Source: Anaerotignum sp. MSJ-24
Lineage (GTDB): Bacteria > Bacillota > Clostridia > Lachnospirales > Anaerotignaceae
Direction: 5' to 3'
DNA: 64,000 bases
Assembly (NCBI RefSeq): GCF_018918145.1
Contig: NZ_JAHLPX010000007.1
Span: 434,001 to 498,000 of the forward strand
Shown here piece after piece: positions 6,932 to 17,275 of this stretch. A program made the translations under genes and the position numbers. The notes beneath the pieces were generated by a model. It was given only the letters and a program-made list of their open reading frames with translations, was not told the origin of the DNA and searched no databases. Position 1 is the stretch's first letter; every line of letters starts with the position of its first letter.

Positions 6932-8146
6932 ATGAAAAAAATTGAAGGCGGCGTTTGTGCGGCAAAAGGATATAAAGCAGGCGGTGTTCACTGCGGTATA
7001 AGAATGAACACAACAAAGAAGGATTTGGCACTTATAATAAGTGATAAAGAGGCATCGGCTGCGGCTGTATATACACAGAACCTTGTTAAAGGCGCACCTA
7101 TTGCCGTTACAAAGGAAAATATTAAAAACGGTAAAGCAAAAGCAATTATCTGCAACAGCGGAAATGCAAATACATGTAATGCCAATGGCATTGAAATTGC
7201 GGAGCAGATGTGTGAGCTTACGGAAATATATACAGGCATAAGCAAAAAAGATGTTGTTGTTGCATCAACCGGTGTAATAGGACAGCCTCTTGACATAACA
7301 CCAATCGCAAACGGCATGGAGGCACTTGTTGCTTCTCTCGGATATGATAACAGCCATGATGCCGCAGCGGCAATTATGACAACAGATACAGTTGAAAAGG
7401 AAGTTGCATACAGCTTTGATATTGACGGAGTAGAGTGCAAAATCGGCGGTATCGCAAAGGGTTCCGGAATGATTCACCCTAATATGGCTACAATGCTCGT
7501 TTTTGTGACAAGCGACGTTGCTATTTCACCTGAGCTTCTCCAGAAGGCACTCAGTGAAGATGTCCAGACATCTTTCAATATGATTTCGGTTGACGGAGAT
7601 ACATCAACCAACGATATGGTAACTGTGCTTGCCAACGGTATGGCCGGAAATAAGGAAATAACAGAAGAAGGTGCGGCATATGATGAGTTCAAAAAGGCTC
7701 TTAATGCCGTAACTGTAAACCTTTGCAGAAAGATTGCCGGTGACGGTGAAGGTGCATCTAAGCTCCTTGAATGCAAGGTAAGCCATGCAAAAACAGACAA
7801 AGCCGCAAAGGGTGCCGCAAAATCGGTTATATGTTCATCACTTCTTAAAGCGGCTATGTTCGGTGCAGATGCTAACTGGGGACGTGTACTCTGTGCTCTC
7901 GGTTACAGCGGTGAAGATATTGATGTAAATAAGATAGATGTAAGCTTTAAATCTGCAAAAGGCGAAATTCCTGTATGTGTAAACGGTTCCGGAATTGAAT
8001 TTTCGGAGGAAAAGGCTAAGGAAATACTTCTTGAAAAGGAAATTGAAATACTTATCGACCTCAAAGACGGAGAATATAGTGCAACGGCATGGGGCTGTGA
8101 CCTTACATATGATTATGTAAGAATAAACGGAGATTATCGTTCATAA
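6932..8146 (+). CDS. argJ: Bifunctional glutamate N-acetyltransferase / N-acetylglutamate synthase
   Basis: 404-residue ArgJ. It moves the acetyl group from N-acetylornithine to glutamate, and in bifunctional forms can also use acetyl-CoA, making the arginine pathway cyclic. The self-cleavage site is visible in MIHPNMATMLVF (cut between Ala and Thr of MATM), giving alpha and beta chains; the GEGASKLLE segment and the C-terminal DLTYDYVRINGDYR are family hallmarks. AAGGAG lies 11 bases before the ATG at 6932. The absence of argA or argE nearby fits the cyclic route. Confidence 0.96.
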   Translation: MKKIEGGVCAAKGYKAGGVHCGIRMNTTKKDLALIISDKEASAAAVYTQNLVKGAPIAVTKENIKNGKAKAIICNSGNANTCNANGIEIAEQMCELTEIYTGISKKDVVVASTGVIGQPLDITPIANGMEALVASLGYDNSHDAAAAIMTTDTVEKEVAYSFDIDGVECKIGGIAKGSGMIHPNMATMLVFVTSDVAISPELLQKALSEDVQTSFNMISVDGDTSTNDMVTVLANGMAGNKEITEEGAAYDEFKKALNAVTVNLCRKIAGDGEGASKLLECKVSHAKTDKAAKGAAKSVICSSLLKAAMFGADANWGRVLCALGYSGEDIDVNKIDVSFKSAKGEIPVCVNGSGIEFSEEKAKEILLEKEIEILIDLKDGEYSATAWGCDLTYDYVRINGDYRS

Positions 8147-8180
8147 GTGTTTTAATCAAAAATATTCGGAGGTAGATAAA

Positions 8181-9047
8181 ATGGAGCTTACTAATTTACA
8201 GCGTGCGGAAACAATCGTTCACGCACTGCCATATATACAAAAGTACTACAATAAGGTAGTTGTAATTAAATACGGCGGAAACGCAATGATAAATGAAGAC
8301 CTTAAAAAAGCGGTTATGAACGACATAGTTCTTCTTTCGCTTATAGGCGTTAAGGTTGTTCTTGTTCATGGCGGTGGCCCGGAAATAAATTCAATGCTTA
8401 ACAAAATAGGCAAGAAGAGCGAGTTTGTAAACGGACTTCGTGTTACAGACGCGGAAACAATAGATACGGTGCTTATGGTGCTTGCCGGAAAGGTAAATAA
8501 GAGCCTTGTAAATCTTATTGAATGTACAGGCGGAAAGTCTGTCGGCCTTTGCGGCCTTGACGGACACCTTATTGAGGCGGAGACACTTGATGAAAAGCTT
8601 GGATATGTAGGAAAGATAACAAAGGTAAATATTGATCCTATAACAGACCTTCTTGACCATGGATATATTCCTGTTGTGTCTACACTCGGCTGTGATATGG
8701 ACGGACATGTTTACAATATAAATGCGGATACGGCTGCGGCAAAAATTGCGGCAGAGATGAAGGCGGAAAGCCTTATTTCAATGACGGACATCTGTGGAAT
8801 ACTTATGGATCAGCATGATCCTTCAACACTTGTTACTAACATAACTCCCGAAAAGGCACATAAGCTTATGGAGGACGGCATAATACAGGGAGGAATGATA
8901 CCGAAGGTTGAGTGTTGTCTTGACGCAATAGAGGGCGGAGTAAACAGAGTGTTTATTCTTGACGGTACAAAGCCTCATGCGATACTTATGGAAATGCTTA
9001 CCGATGAAGGTGTCGGAACAATGTTTGTAAGGGAGGAAAACAAATGA
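8181..9047 (+). CDS. argB: Acetylglutamate kinase
   Basis: 288-residue N-acetylglutamate kinase of the amino-acid kinase fold, second step of the arginine pathway and usually its feedback-controlled one. Visible motifs are VIKYGGNAM (phosphate loop, Lys), LVHGGGPEI (glycine-rich), NINADTAAAKIA and the C-terminal GGMIPKVECC. Length is normal. AGGTAG-type site upstream; it follows argJ by 34 bases and its stop overlaps the argD start (ATGA), showing translational coupling. Confidence 0.97.
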   Translation: MELTNLQRAETIVHALPYIQKYYNKVVVIKYGGNAMINEDLKKAVMNDIVLLSLIGVKVVLVHGGGPEINSMLNKIGKKSEFVNGLRVTDAETIDTVLMVLAGKVNKSLVNLIECTGGKSVGLCGLDGHLIEAETLDEKLGYVGKITKVNIDPITDLLDHGYIPVVSTLGCDMDGHVYNINADTAAAKIAAEMKAESLISMTDICGILMDQHDPSTLVTNITPEKAHKLMEDGIIQGGMIPKVECCLDAIEGGVNRVFILDGTKPHAILMEMLTDEGVGTMFVREENK

Positions 9048-10207
9048 ATACAATAGAAAGAGATAATACATATGTTGCTCATGCTTACGGACGTTTTCCG
9101 ATAAGCATTGTTGACGGACATGGCTCAATACTTGTTGATGAAAACGGAAAAGAATATATAGATTTCGGAAGTGGAATAGGTGTAAATATTTTCGGAGTAA
9201 ATGACGAGGTCTGGAAAATGGCTGTAATAGACCAGATAGAGAAGGTTCAGCATACATCAAATCTTTACTATACTGAGCCTTGTACTAAGCTTGCAGAGCT
9301 GCTTTGCGAAAAAACCGGAATGAAAAAGGTATTTTTCTCAAATTCGGGAGCAGAGGCAAACGAATGTGCAATAAAAGCGGCAAGAAGATATGCTTTTCAG
9401 AAATACGGTGATGGACATTCAACAATTATTACATTAAAAAATAGTTTTCACGGCAGAACAATAACAACTCTTGCCGCAACAGGACAGGAGCATTACCATG
9501 AGGAGTTTACACCTTTTACAGAAGGCTTTGTTTATGCCGAGGCAAACAATATAGAAGATGTAAAACGTCTTGCAAAGGAAAATAAATGTATAGCCGTTAT
9601 GGTGGAAATTATACAGGGCGAAGGCGGTGTTTGTCCGCTTACAGAAGAGTTTGTTAAAGCCGTAAGAGAGTTTACGGAAGAAAACGATATGCTTATGATT
9701 GTTGATGAGGTGCAGACAGGCAACGGCAGAAGCGGTATGCTTTATTCATATATGAATTATGATGTTATGCCGGATATTGTTTCAACAGCAAAGGGCATCG
9801 GCGGCGGCCTTCCTCTCGGAGCAACTATGCTTGGTGAAAAGGTTAAGGATATATTTACACCCGGTTCTCATGGCTCAACCTTTGGCGGAAATCCGGTCAG
9901 CACAGCCGGTGCGGTTTCCATAATCGAAAGAATAGATGACAAGCTTCTCGCAGAGGTTCGTGAAAAATCAGTATATATATTTAATGAGCTTGGAAAAGCA
10001 GACGGAGTTGAAGAAGTTACGGGAATGGGCCTTATGATAGGTATTAAATGTAAAAAGCCTGCCGGTGATGTTTTAAAAACCTGTATGGATAACGGACTGC
10101 TTGTGCTTACGGCAAAGGATAAGGTAAGACTTCTTCCGGCACTCAATATTGATTTTGATGTACTCAAAAAAGGAATAGATATACTTAAAAAAGCAATAGC
10201 GGAATAA
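9044..10207 (+). CDS. argD: Acetylornithine aminotransferase
   Basis: 387-residue class-III PLP aminotransferase that converts N-acetylglutamate semialdehyde to N-acetylornithine. The SGAEANECAIK segment, IIQGEGG, the DEVQTGNGRSG motif (cofactor Asp) and STAKGIGGGLPLGA (PLP Lys) are all present. It overlaps argB by 4 bases and ends the operon, followed by a terminator. In bacteria lacking a separate DapC it may also serve lysine synthesis; that is not visible here. Confidence 0.96.
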   Translation: MNTIERDNTYVAHAYGRFPISIVDGHGSILVDENGKEYIDFGSGIGVNIFGVNDEVWKMAVIDQIEKVQHTSNLYYTEPCTKLAELLCEKTGMKKVFFSNSGAEANECAIKAARRYAFQKYGDGHSTIITLKNSFHGRTITTLAATGQEHYHEEFTPFTEGFVYAEANNIEDVKRLAKENKCIAVMVEIIQGEGGVCPLTEEFVKAVREFTEENDMLMIVDEVQTGNGRSGMLYSYMNYDVMPDIVSTAKGIGGGLPLGATMLGEKVKDIFTPGSHGSTFGGNPVSTAGAVSIIERIDDKLLAEVREKSVYIFNELGKADGVEEVTGMGLMIGIKCKKPAGDVLKTCMDNGLLVLTAKDKVRLLPALNIDFDVLKKGIDILKKAIAE

Positions 10208-10214
10208 CAGATTT

Positions 10215-10246
10215 AGCCTCAATCTTAGTTGATTGGGGCTATTTTC
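10215..10246 (+). terminator. Intrinsic terminator of the arg operon
   Basis: AGCCTCAATC and GATTGGGGCT arms (one G-T pair), 6-base loop, then ATTTT. Confidence 0.75.
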
Positions 10247-10411
10247 TGTTCAAAAACGCAATTATTAGAACAGCTTAAGAATTTCGAGAGAATTCGTCAG
10301 ATTTTTTTAAGATTGTTGTAATTAATATTAAAGCTTACATACATATATTTTTAAAAATCCTTTGTTATACTTGATTCATAAAATAAATCAAGACGAAACG
10401 GAGGATTGGAC

Positions 10412-10936
10412 ATGTGGAAAAAGAAAGATATTTATGATAAAGCTATATTTGGATTGTTTGTATTTTATATACTTGCAATGACATGGATTATCCTCTTTAA
10501 GTCGGTTATGCCGTCGGAGTTTTATTCAATAGTCGGCAGCAGAAAAATCAACCTTATCCCGTTTGTGGATATAATAGTAGGAAAACCATACAGTATGTTT
10601 GAGATAATAGGAAATGCAATAATTTTTATCCCCTTTGGCATTTTCACAAGCATGATACTCAAGAACACAAGTATCAGCTCAAGAATAATGCTTGGTGCTG
10701 CACTGAGTTTGGTATATGAGCTGATACAATTTGTTCTTGCTATCGGAGTTACAGATATAACAGACGTTATATTAAATACTCTCGGAGCGGCAATCGGTAT
10801 TGCGTCACTTTCGGCAATGCGTGCATTGATAAAAAGTGAGTTTAATCTCCGAAAAACAGTTGTTATCTGTTCAACAGCCGTATGTATACCTTCGGCAATG
10901 CTTGTGCCGGTGCTTTCGGTTATGTGGCTCAGATAA
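10412..10936 (+). CDS. VanZ family membrane protein
   Basis: 174-residue protein with four or five transmembrane helices. It has the VanZ pattern: an early NLIPF(VD) motif, GNAIIFIPFGIF, and an ALSLVYELIQFVLAIGVTDITDVILNTLGAAIG segment with the conserved E-x2-Q and D-x2-D-x3-N residues. VanZ gives low-level teicoplanin resistance in Tn1546, but most chromosomal homologues have no known role. Start at 10412 (MWKKK) is chosen since GGAGG lies 7 bases upstream; the TTG at 10406 is too close. Monocistronic, with its own terminator. Confidence 0.85.
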   Translation: MWKKKDIYDKAIFGLFVFYILAMTWIILFKSVMPSEFYSIVGSRKINLIPFVDIIVGKPYSMFEIIGNAIIFIPFGIFTSMILKNTSISSRIMLGAALSLVYELIQFVLAIGVTDITDVILNTLGAAIGIASLSAMRALIKSEFNLRKTVVICSTAVCIPSAMLVPVLSVMWLR

Positions 10937-10997
10937 TCGCATACAACCATTAAGTTGTTTACATAGATGATATATGAATGAATTCCCCTTTAACGGA

Positions 10998-11028
10998 AAC
11001 CGCAGATCTAGAATGACCTGCGGTTTTT
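10998..11028 (+). terminator. Intrinsic terminator after vanZ-like gene
   Basis: AACCGCAG and CTGCGGTT arms around a 12-base loop, followed by TTTT. Confidence 0.85.
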
Positions 11029-11115
11029 GTTTGTATGAAATATAAAATATCTTGAATAAATTGATTTTTTATATAAAATATTATTTGTTATATTAATTTT
11101 TAAGAGGTGTTTAAT

Positions 11116-12240
11116 ATGAGCTTAAAGCATTTTATAAAACAGGAAACAGTTCTTTCTGTTGCAATAGTCCTTGCCGTTATATCTGCATTTTTTGTTCGTC
11201 CCGATAAACAGTATATCAGTTATATAGATTTTCGTACACTTGCTATTTTATTTTCATTGATGACAGTTATGGCAGGCTTGCAAAGACATGGCGTTTTTGA
11301 CAGAATGGGACAGAAAATGATTACACATGCCGGTGGAATACTTCAGATTGTTTTTGTTCTTGTAGGTTTATGCTTTTTTGGAAGTATGTTTATTACTAAT
11401 GATGTTTCGTTGATGACATTTGTTCCGTTTACATTTGCTATAATGGACAATGTAGACGAAAAAACACGTAATAAGTTTGTGCCGACCATTGTTTGTATGC
11501 AGACGGTTGCGGCAAATCTTGGAAGTATGATGACACCTATAGGAAATCCGCAGAATTTATATCTTTACAGTAAAAGCAAAATGAGCATTATTGAATTTAT
11601 GAGGATTACATTTCCGTATACATTTGCATCATTAATATTGCTTACTATATGGTGCGTATGTTTTTTTCGTAGAAAAAAAGAAAAGCTTGTGATAAATAAT
11701 AAAAAAGAAATAGTAACGGCTGATTATAAAATTATTGTGCTTTATATAATTTTGTTTATGGTATGCTTGCTGTGTGTTATACATATTTTGCCATACTATA
11801 TAGTGTTTGCGATTGTTTTGTTATGCACTTTGTTTTCAGATAAAAAAACACTCATAAAAATTGATTATTCGCTTCTTTTAACTTTTACAGCCTTTTTTAT
11901 ATTTATAGGGAATATAGGCCGTATTCCTTTGTTTTCTGAATGGTTAAAGAAAATATTATATGGTAGGGAAGTTATTGTTTCTGTTGCTGCATCACAGATA
12001 ACAAGTAATGTTCCGGCAGCATTATTGCTTTCTGGATTTACCGATGATATAAGGGCATTGGTTATAGGAACGAATATAGGTGGATTAGGCACACTTATTG
12101 CCTCAATGGCAAGTCTGATTTCATATAGGTTTATTGCAAGAAAAATGCCGCAGAATAAAGGGGAATACTTTAAGATGTTTACCGCATCAAATGTAATATT
12201 CCTGATTATTCTGCTGGCAATATGGGGTAGGATTAAATAG
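11116..12240 (+). CDS. SLC13/ArsB-type anion permease
   Basis: 374-residue membrane protein with about ten hydrophobic helices and the ion-transporter-superfamily hallmark MMTPIGNPQNLYLY in its first half. The pseudo-repeat in the second half is ASQITSNVPAALLLSGF, and NIGGLGTLIASMASLISYR follows. This is the citrate/arsenite/NhaD-like group; the substrate (arsenite, dicarboxylate, other anion) cannot be told from sequence. No arsR or arsC neighbour is present. Start at 11116 has AAGAGG upstream. It converges on ilvD with only 5 bases between the stops and no obvious terminator. Confidence 0.8.
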   Translation: MSLKHFIKQETVLSVAIVLAVISAFFVRPDKQYISYIDFRTLAILFSLMTVMAGLQRHGVFDRMGQKMITHAGGILQIVFVLVGLCFFGSMFITNDVSLMTFVPFTFAIMDNVDEKTRNKFVPTIVCMQTVAANLGSMMTPIGNPQNLYLYSKSKMSIIEFMRITFPYTFASLILLTIWCVCFFRRKKEKLVINNKKEIVTADYKIIVLYIILFMVCLLCVIHILPYYIVFAIVLLCTLFSDKKTLIKIDYSLLLTFTAFFIFIGNIGRIPLFSEWLKKILYGREVIVSVAASQITSNVPAALLLSGFTDDIRALVIGTNIGGLGTLIASMASLISYRFIARKMPQNKGEYFKMFTASNVIFLIILLAIWGRIK

Positions 12241-12245
12241 ATGGT

Positions 12246-13913
12246 TTAATTTTTATATTCCAACACAGCACCACGGCTTCCGCTTGTTACAAGAGCGGAA
12301 TATCTTGAAAGATAGCCTGTTGTTATTGAAGGCTTTTTAGGTGTCCAGTTTTTGCGTCTTTCTGCAAGAACCTCATCGGAAACATCAACATTTATTGTAT
12401 GCTCGGGGATATTGATTTTTATTATATCGCCTTCTTCGACAAGAGCGATGTTTCCGCCGACTGCTGCCTCCGGAGATACATGTCCGATAGATGCGCCTCT
12501 GCTTGCACCGCTGAAACGTCCGTCTGTGATGAGTGCAACGCTGCTACCGAGACCTCTTCCGGCGATTGCGGAGGTAGGAGAGAGCATTTCACGCATTCCG
12601 GGGCCGCCTTTAGGTCCTTCGTAACGGATAACAACGACATCTCCGGCATGGATTTTTCCTCCGTTGATTGCGGCAACGGCATCTTCTTCGCAGTCAAATA
12701 CTCTTGCCGGGCCTTCATGTACAAGCATTTCCTCTACAACGGCCGAACGCTTTACGACGCAGCTTTCGGGAGCAAGGTTTCCTTTTAATACTGCTATACC
12801 GCCTGTCTTGCTGTACGGGTTTTCGGCAGGACGGATTATGTTTGTGTTGAGATTTTTGCAGTCCTTTATGTTTTCTCCGACGGTTTTGCCTGTTACGGTC
12901 ATGCAGTCTGTGTTAAGCAGACCGAGCTTGTTTATTTCGTTCATAACCGCATATATTCCGCCGGCTTCGTTAAGCTCTTCGATATATGCGTGTCCGGCAG
13001 GAGCAAGATGACAAAGGTTAGGTGTTCTGTCGCTTATTTCGTTTGCAACCTCGGGACTGAGAACAATTCCGCATTCGTTGGCGATTGCCGGAAGATGAAG
13101 CATACTGTTTGTACTGCATCCGAGTGCCATATCCATTGTGAGTGCATTCATAAATGCCTCTTTTGTCATTATATCTCTTGGTCTTATATCTTTTTCAAGA
13201 AGCTTCATTACTGCCATTCCGGCTTCTTTGGCAAGACGTATTCTTTCCGAATATACTGCCGGTATTGTTCCGTTTCCTTTAAGTCCCATGCCAAGCACTT
13301 CGGTAAGACAGTTCATACTGTTGGCTGTATACATTCCGGAGCATGAACCGCAGGTAGGACAGGCTTTTTTCTCAAACTCTAAAAGCTTGTTGTCATCAAT
13401 AAGTCCGGCGTGATATGCACCGACAGCCTCAAACATGCTTGAAAGGCTTGTTTTTTCTCCGCCGACTCTTCCGGCAAGCATAGGACCGCCGCTTACGAAT
13501 ACAGTCGGTACATTTATTCTCGCCGCAGCCATAAGAAGGCCGGGAACATTTTTGTCACAGTTGGGAACCATAACAAGTGCATCAAAGCCATGTGCAACTG
13601 CCATAGCCTCGGTTGAGTCGGCAATAAGCTCTCTTGTTACAAGTGAATATTTCATTCCGACATGTCCCATTGCAATGCCGTCGCATACTGCGATAGCAGG
13701 GAACACAACGGGTGTTCCTCCTGCCATTGCAACTCCGAGCTTTACAGCCTCAACAATTTTGTCAAGGTTCATATGTCCCGGAACAATTTCGTTATGTGAG
13801 CTTACAATGCCGACAAGCGGCTTATTCATTTCTTCTTCTGTGAAACCGAGAGCATTAAAAAGTGATCTTCTCGGTGCTGCGTCTACGCCTTTTCTTACTG
13901 AATCGCTTAACAT
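12246..13913 (-). CDS. ilvD: Dihydroxy-acid dehydratase
   Basis: 555-residue IlvD, which dehydrates dihydroxyisovalerate and dihydroxymethylvalerate to the keto acids of valine and isoleucine. The iron-sulfur cysteines lie in [10 protein letters not shown] and [31 protein letters not shown] and the C-terminal [19 protein letters not shown] are hallmarks. Like other family members it probably carries an oxygen-labile cluster, which suits an anaerobe. Last gene of ilvB-N-C-D, 28 bases after ilvC. AAAGGAGG precedes the ATG. Confidence 0.97.
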   Translation of the reverse strand: MLSDSVRKGVDAAPRRSLFNALGFTEEEMNKPLVGIVSSHNEIVPGHMNLDKIVEAVKLGVAMAGGTPVVFPAIAVCDGIAMGHVGMKYSLVTRELIADSTEAMAVAHGFDALVMVPNCDKNVPGLLMAAARINVPTVFVSGGPMLAGRVGGEKTSLSSMFEAVGAYHAGLIDDNKLLEFEKKACPTCGSCSGMYTANSMNCLTEVLGMGLKGNGTIPAVYSERIRLAKEAGMAVMKLLEKDIRPRDIMTKEAFMNALTMDMALGCSTNSMLHLPAIANECGIVLSPEVANEISDRTPNLCHLAPAGHAYIEELNEAGGIYAVMNEINKLGLLNTDCMTVTGKTVGENIKDCKNLNTNIIRPAENPYSKTGGIAVLKGNLAPESCVVKRSAVVEEMLVHEGPARVFDCEEDAVAAINGGKIHAGDVVVIRYEGPKGGPGMREMLSPTSAIAGRGLGSSVALITDGRFSGASRGASIGHVSPEAAVGGNIALVEEGDIIKINIPEHTINVDVSDEVLAERRKNWTPKKPSITTGYLSRYSALVTSGSRGAVLEYKN

Positions 13914-13941
13914 GGGTTTTCCTCCTTTACCTTTAAATTTA

Positions 13942-14928
13942 TTATTTCATTCGCATGTGGCTTCTGAGCTCTGCGCCTACTGTTTCTGAAAGATGTTCCT
14001 TCTGCATTCTTCTCATTGCATTGAAGTGAGGTCTGTTTGCCTGGTTTTCAAGTATCCATTCCTTAGCAAAGTTACCCTGCTGGATGTCGCTGAGTATTCC
14101 TTTCATTGCTTTTCTTGTTTCGTCTGTGATTACTCTCGGGCCTGCTGTGTAATCGCCGTATTCGGCTGTGTCGCTGATTGAATTTCTCATGAATGACATA
14201 CCTTCTTTAACAACAAGGTCGATGATGAGCTTCATTTCGTGCATACATTCAAAATATGCACTTTCGGGCTGATAGCCTGCCTCAACAAGTGTATCAAAGC
14301 CTGCCTTCATAAGGGCACATACACCACCGCAGAGAACTGCCTGTTCACCGAAAAGGTCTGTTTCTGTTTCTTCTTTAAATGTAGTTTCAAGAACGCCGGC
14401 TCTTGTTCCACCGATAGCGTCTGCATAGGCAAGGGCGGTCTGTTTTGCTGTTCCTGTTGCGTCCTGGTATACTGCGATAAGCATAGGAACGCCGAAACCG
14501 TCAAGATATGTACTTCTTACTGTGTGACCGGGTGCTTTTGGAGCAACCATGATAACGTCAACATCGGCAGGAGGAACGATCTGTCCGTAGTGGATATTGA
14601 AACCATGTGCAAAGGCGAGTGTAGCACCTTTTTTGAGATAAGGCTTGATGTCGTTGTTGTAAAGCTTAGCCTGTGTTTCGTCGTTTACAAGAACCATAAC
14701 AAGGTCGGCTTCTTTAACTGCCTCATCTGTATTCATAACCTTAAGTCCGGCTGCCGCTGCACGTTCTTTGCTCTTTGAGCCTTCGTAAAGACCGACTCTT
14801 ACATCAAAACCGCTTTCCTTAAGGTTGAGTGCATGGGCATGTCCCTGACTTCCGTATCCGATAACAGCTACTTTCTTTCCCTCTAAATATTTTCTTTCTG
14901 CATCCTCTGTGTAGTACATTTTAGCCAT
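13942..14928 (-). CDS. ilvC: Ketol-acid reductoisomerase
   Basis: 328-residue class-I KARI. It isomerises and reduces acetolactate or acetohydroxybutyrate. The nucleotide loop [20 protein letters not shown] is at about 20-39, with EGSKSKERA in the cofactor-specificity loop whose serines favour [17 protein letters not shown] and the metal-binding [15 protein letters not shown] region, with later [12 protein letters not shown] and [10 protein letters not shown], are intact. An AGGAG site is just upstream. Lies 87 bp after ilvN, with no promoter or terminator seen between them. Confidence 0.97.
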   Translation of the reverse strand: MAKMYYTEDAERKYLEGKKVAVIGYGSQGHAHALNLKESGFDVRVGLYEGSKSKERAAAAGLKVMNTDEAVKEADLVMVLVNDETQAKLYNNDIKPYLKKGATLAFAHGFNIHYGQIVPPADVDVIMVAPKAPGHTVRSTYLDGFGVPMLIAVYQDATGTAKQTALAYADAIGGTRAGVLETTFKEETETDLFGEQAVLCGGVCALMKAGFDTLVEAGYQPESAYFECMHEMKLIIDLVVKEGMSFMRNSISDTAEYGDYTAGPRVITDETRKAMKGILSDIQQGNFAKEWILENQANRPHFNAMRRMQKEHLSETVGAELRSHMRMK

Positions 14929-15015
14929 AATAATTTTTCTCCTTTTTCTTATATAATAGATTTTTAATTATTTATTTTTTTAAAATTTCTTCATTTATAT
15001 AGTTAACATATTTAA

Positions 15016-15531
15016 TTATGCTGTTGCTGTGTCAAAGAGACAGTTTGTACCTCTTTCGAGTGCCACAAGACCTGTTCGGCAGCATTCAAGTATGCCGTAA
15101 TCTCTTATGCAGTTAAGAAAGGCATCAAGCTTTCCTGTTTCTCCTGTAAGCTCCATACATACAGAGCTGGGTGACATATCAAGTATTTTGCTTTTGTATA
15201 CGGCGGCTGTGTCGAGAACCTCTCTGAGTCTGCCGGAGGTATTTACTTTTACTATCATAAGTTCACGCATTATTGTGTTGTCCGGCTCTAAAAGCTCGGC
15301 TTTTTTTACATCATAGAGCTTTGAAAGCTGTTTAAGGAGCTGTTCTCTCTGATGCTCATCGCCCTTAATTGTGATAGTAACTCTTGCATATCCCGATTTT
15401 TCTGTTTCGCCGAGAGAAAAGGTATCAATAACGAAATTTCTCTGTGTCATAAGTGAGGAAATTCTTGTAAGAACCTCTGAAGGATTTTTAACCATAAGTG
15501 AAACTGCGAATTTACTGTTCATTTTAAACAA
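15016..15531 (-). CDS. ilvN: Acetolactate synthase small (regulatory) subunit
   Basis: 171-residue ACT-domain regulatory subunit. Residues 8-80 (AVSLMVKNPSEVLTRISSLMTQRNFVIDTFSLG) form the ACT domain that binds valine for feedback control; a second ferredoxin-like domain follows (ELMIVKVN...). It partners with IlvB encoded immediately upstream (5-base gap, tightly coupled). Length is usual for the ilvN/ilvH family. Confidence 0.93.
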   Translation of the reverse strand: MFKMNSKFAVSLMVKNPSEVLTRISSLMTQRNFVIDTFSLGETEKSGYARVTITIKGDEHQREQLLKQLSKLYDVKKAELLEPDNTIMRELMIVKVNTSGRLREVLDTAAVYKSKILDMSPSSVCMELTGETGKLDAFLNCIRDYGILECCRTGLVALERGTNCLFDTATA

Positions 15532-15536
15532 CTCCT

Positions 15537-17192
15537 TTACTGTAACATTATATTATCTGCTGAACCGTTGGGTGGTATCATAGGAAGGACATCTGCATTG
15601 CTGTCCGTTAAACATTCAATAACAACCGTTGATTTCAGTTCAAAAGCTTTTTTGACTGCCGATTCAAGATCGGCTTCGTTTTCTGCTCTCATACCGTATG
15701 CACCGAAGGCCTCTGCCAGTTTAACAAAATCGGTTTTTCTGTCCGGTATGGTTGCCATAAATCTGTTTCCGTAAAATCTTGTCTGCCACTGTCTTATCAT
15801 TCCGAGACGTTTGTTATTCATTATTACTATAACAAGCGGAAGGTTCTGTGAAACTGCTGTTGCAAGCTCGTTTAAGTTCATTCCGAAACTGCCGTCGCTT
15901 GTTATAAGTACTGTCTGTTTTCCCGATGCCATACAGGCACCGATTGCACCGCCAAGACCAAATCCCATTGTTCCGAGACCGCCGCTTGTAATGAATGTTC
16001 TCGGCTTTCTGAATTTGTAATACTGTGCTGTCCACATCTGATGCTGACCTACATCGGTTGCTACCGGTGTGTCGTCTGCCGCAAATTTGTTTACTGTGGC
16101 AAGCACTGTTTCGGGAAGAAGCTTATCTGTTTTTGGTCTTGTGCAGCTTACTTCCTTCATTGCCTCAACCTCTGTGTGCCATTGTAAATTGTTTTTTTGT
16201 TCAATGTGTTCTGTAAGGTACTTTAGTGAGGCTTCCAAATCACCGCATATATTTAAATATGAGTTGATGTTTTTTCTCTGTTCTGCGTAGTCGATGTCGA
16301 GATGGATTATTTTTGAATTTTCCGCAAATCTGTTTTTGTTTCCTGTTGCTCTGTCGGTAAATCTTACTCCGGCGGCGATTATCACATCGGCTTTATCAAG
16401 TGCCGTTGTGGCTTCGTATGATCCGTGCATACCGCTCATTCCGAGATAACGTGGACTTTTGCTGTCCATTGCCGTAAGTCCCATCATTGAGAATGCTGCA
16501 TATGCGTCTGCCTTTTCGGCAAGCTCTGTTACGCTTTCGGAGCAGTCGGCGTTTATAACTCCGCCTCCGCAATAGAGGATAGGGCGTTTGCTTTCGTTTA
16601 TCAGCTTTACTGCCTCATTAAGAAGCTCTGTGGAAGGGCAGGGTGGACAATCTTTTTTAACAGCAGGCTGTGGTGTGTATTCAACTGTTGCTGTCTGTAC
16701 GTCTTTCGGAATGTCCACAAGCACCGGTCCTGGACGTCCGCTTTTGGCAAGTCTGAATGCCTCTCTGATTGTGTCGGCAAGGTCATCAATGTTTTTGATG
16801 ATGAAGTTATGCTTTGTTACCGGCATTGTCAAACAGATTGTTGCGACCTCCTGGAAGCAGTCGGTTCCGAGAAGCTCGGTAGGAACATTTCCTGTTATTG
16901 CAACCATCGGTATTGAATCTGCATGGGCTGTTGCAAGTCCGGTCATAAGGTTTGTTACTCCGGGGCCGCTGGTGGAGATACATACGCCGATGTTTTTTCC
17001 TATTCGGCTGTAACCGTCTGCCGCATGAGCCGCTCCTTGTTCATCAGCGGTAAGTACGTGGTGAATTCTGTCCTGATATTTGTATAATGCGTCATATATA
17101 TTTAAAACCTGTCCTCCCGGATAACCGAAAACCGTATCTACTCCCTGTTCCAGAAGAACCTCCATAACTATTTCACTGCCTTTTAAAAACAT
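15537..17192 (-). CDS. ilvB: Acetolactate synthase large subunit
   Basis: 551-residue thiamine-diphosphate enzyme, first common step of branched-chain amino acid synthesis. The catalytic glutamate is in VFGYPGGQVLNIYDALY...ADEQGAAHAADGYSR. The ThDP/Mg2+ motif is ITSDGSFGMNLNELATAVSQNLPLVIVIMNN, and the FAD-region GVRFTDRATGN is present. First structural gene after the attenuator; the start codon lies about 30 bases beyond the attenuator T-run. Expression should depend on readthrough of that terminator. Confidence 0.96.
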   Translation of the reverse strand: MFLKGSEIVMEVLLEQGVDTVFGYPGGQVLNIYDALYKYQDRIHHVLTADEQGAAHAADGYSRIGKNIGVCISTSGPGVTNLMTGLATAHADSIPMVAITGNVPTELLGTDCFQEVATICLTMPVTKHNFIIKNIDDLADTIREAFRLAKSGRPGPVLVDIPKDVQTATVEYTPQPAVKKDCPPCPSTELLNEAVKLINESKRPILYCGGGVINADCSESVTELAEKADAYAAFSMMGLTAMDSKSPRYLGMSGMHGSYEATTALDKADVIIAAGVRFTDRATGNKNRFAENSKIIHLDIDYAEQRKNINSYLNICGDLEASLKYLTEHIEQKNNLQWHTEVEAMKEVSCTRPKTDKLLPETVLATVNKFAADDTPVATDVGQHQMWTAQYYKFRKPRTFITSGGLGTMGFGLGGAIGACMASGKQTVLITSDGSFGMNLNELATAVSQNLPLVIVIMNNKRLGMIRQWQTRFYGNRFMATIPDRKTDFVKLAEAFGAYGMRAENEADLESAVKKAFELKSTVVIECLTDSNADVLPMIPPNGSADNIMLQ

Positions 17193-17221
17193 ATCCTTAA
17201 TCCTCCATGTAATTTTGAAAA

Positions 17222-17258
17222 CAAAAAAGCCCTCACAGCGTATTGGCTGTGAGGGCTT
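17222..17258 (-). terminator. Attenuator terminator of the ilv operon
   Basis: On the minus strand, AAGCCCTCACAGC (17246-17258) pairs with GCTGTGAGGGCTT (17227-17239) across a 6-base loop, followed by a T-rich run. It lies between the leader peptide and ilvB. Its 5' arm can instead pair with GATGAGGCT (17327-17335), which gives an antiterminator. Confidence 0.93.
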
Positions 17259-17275
17259 CGTAAAAGTAATTCGCT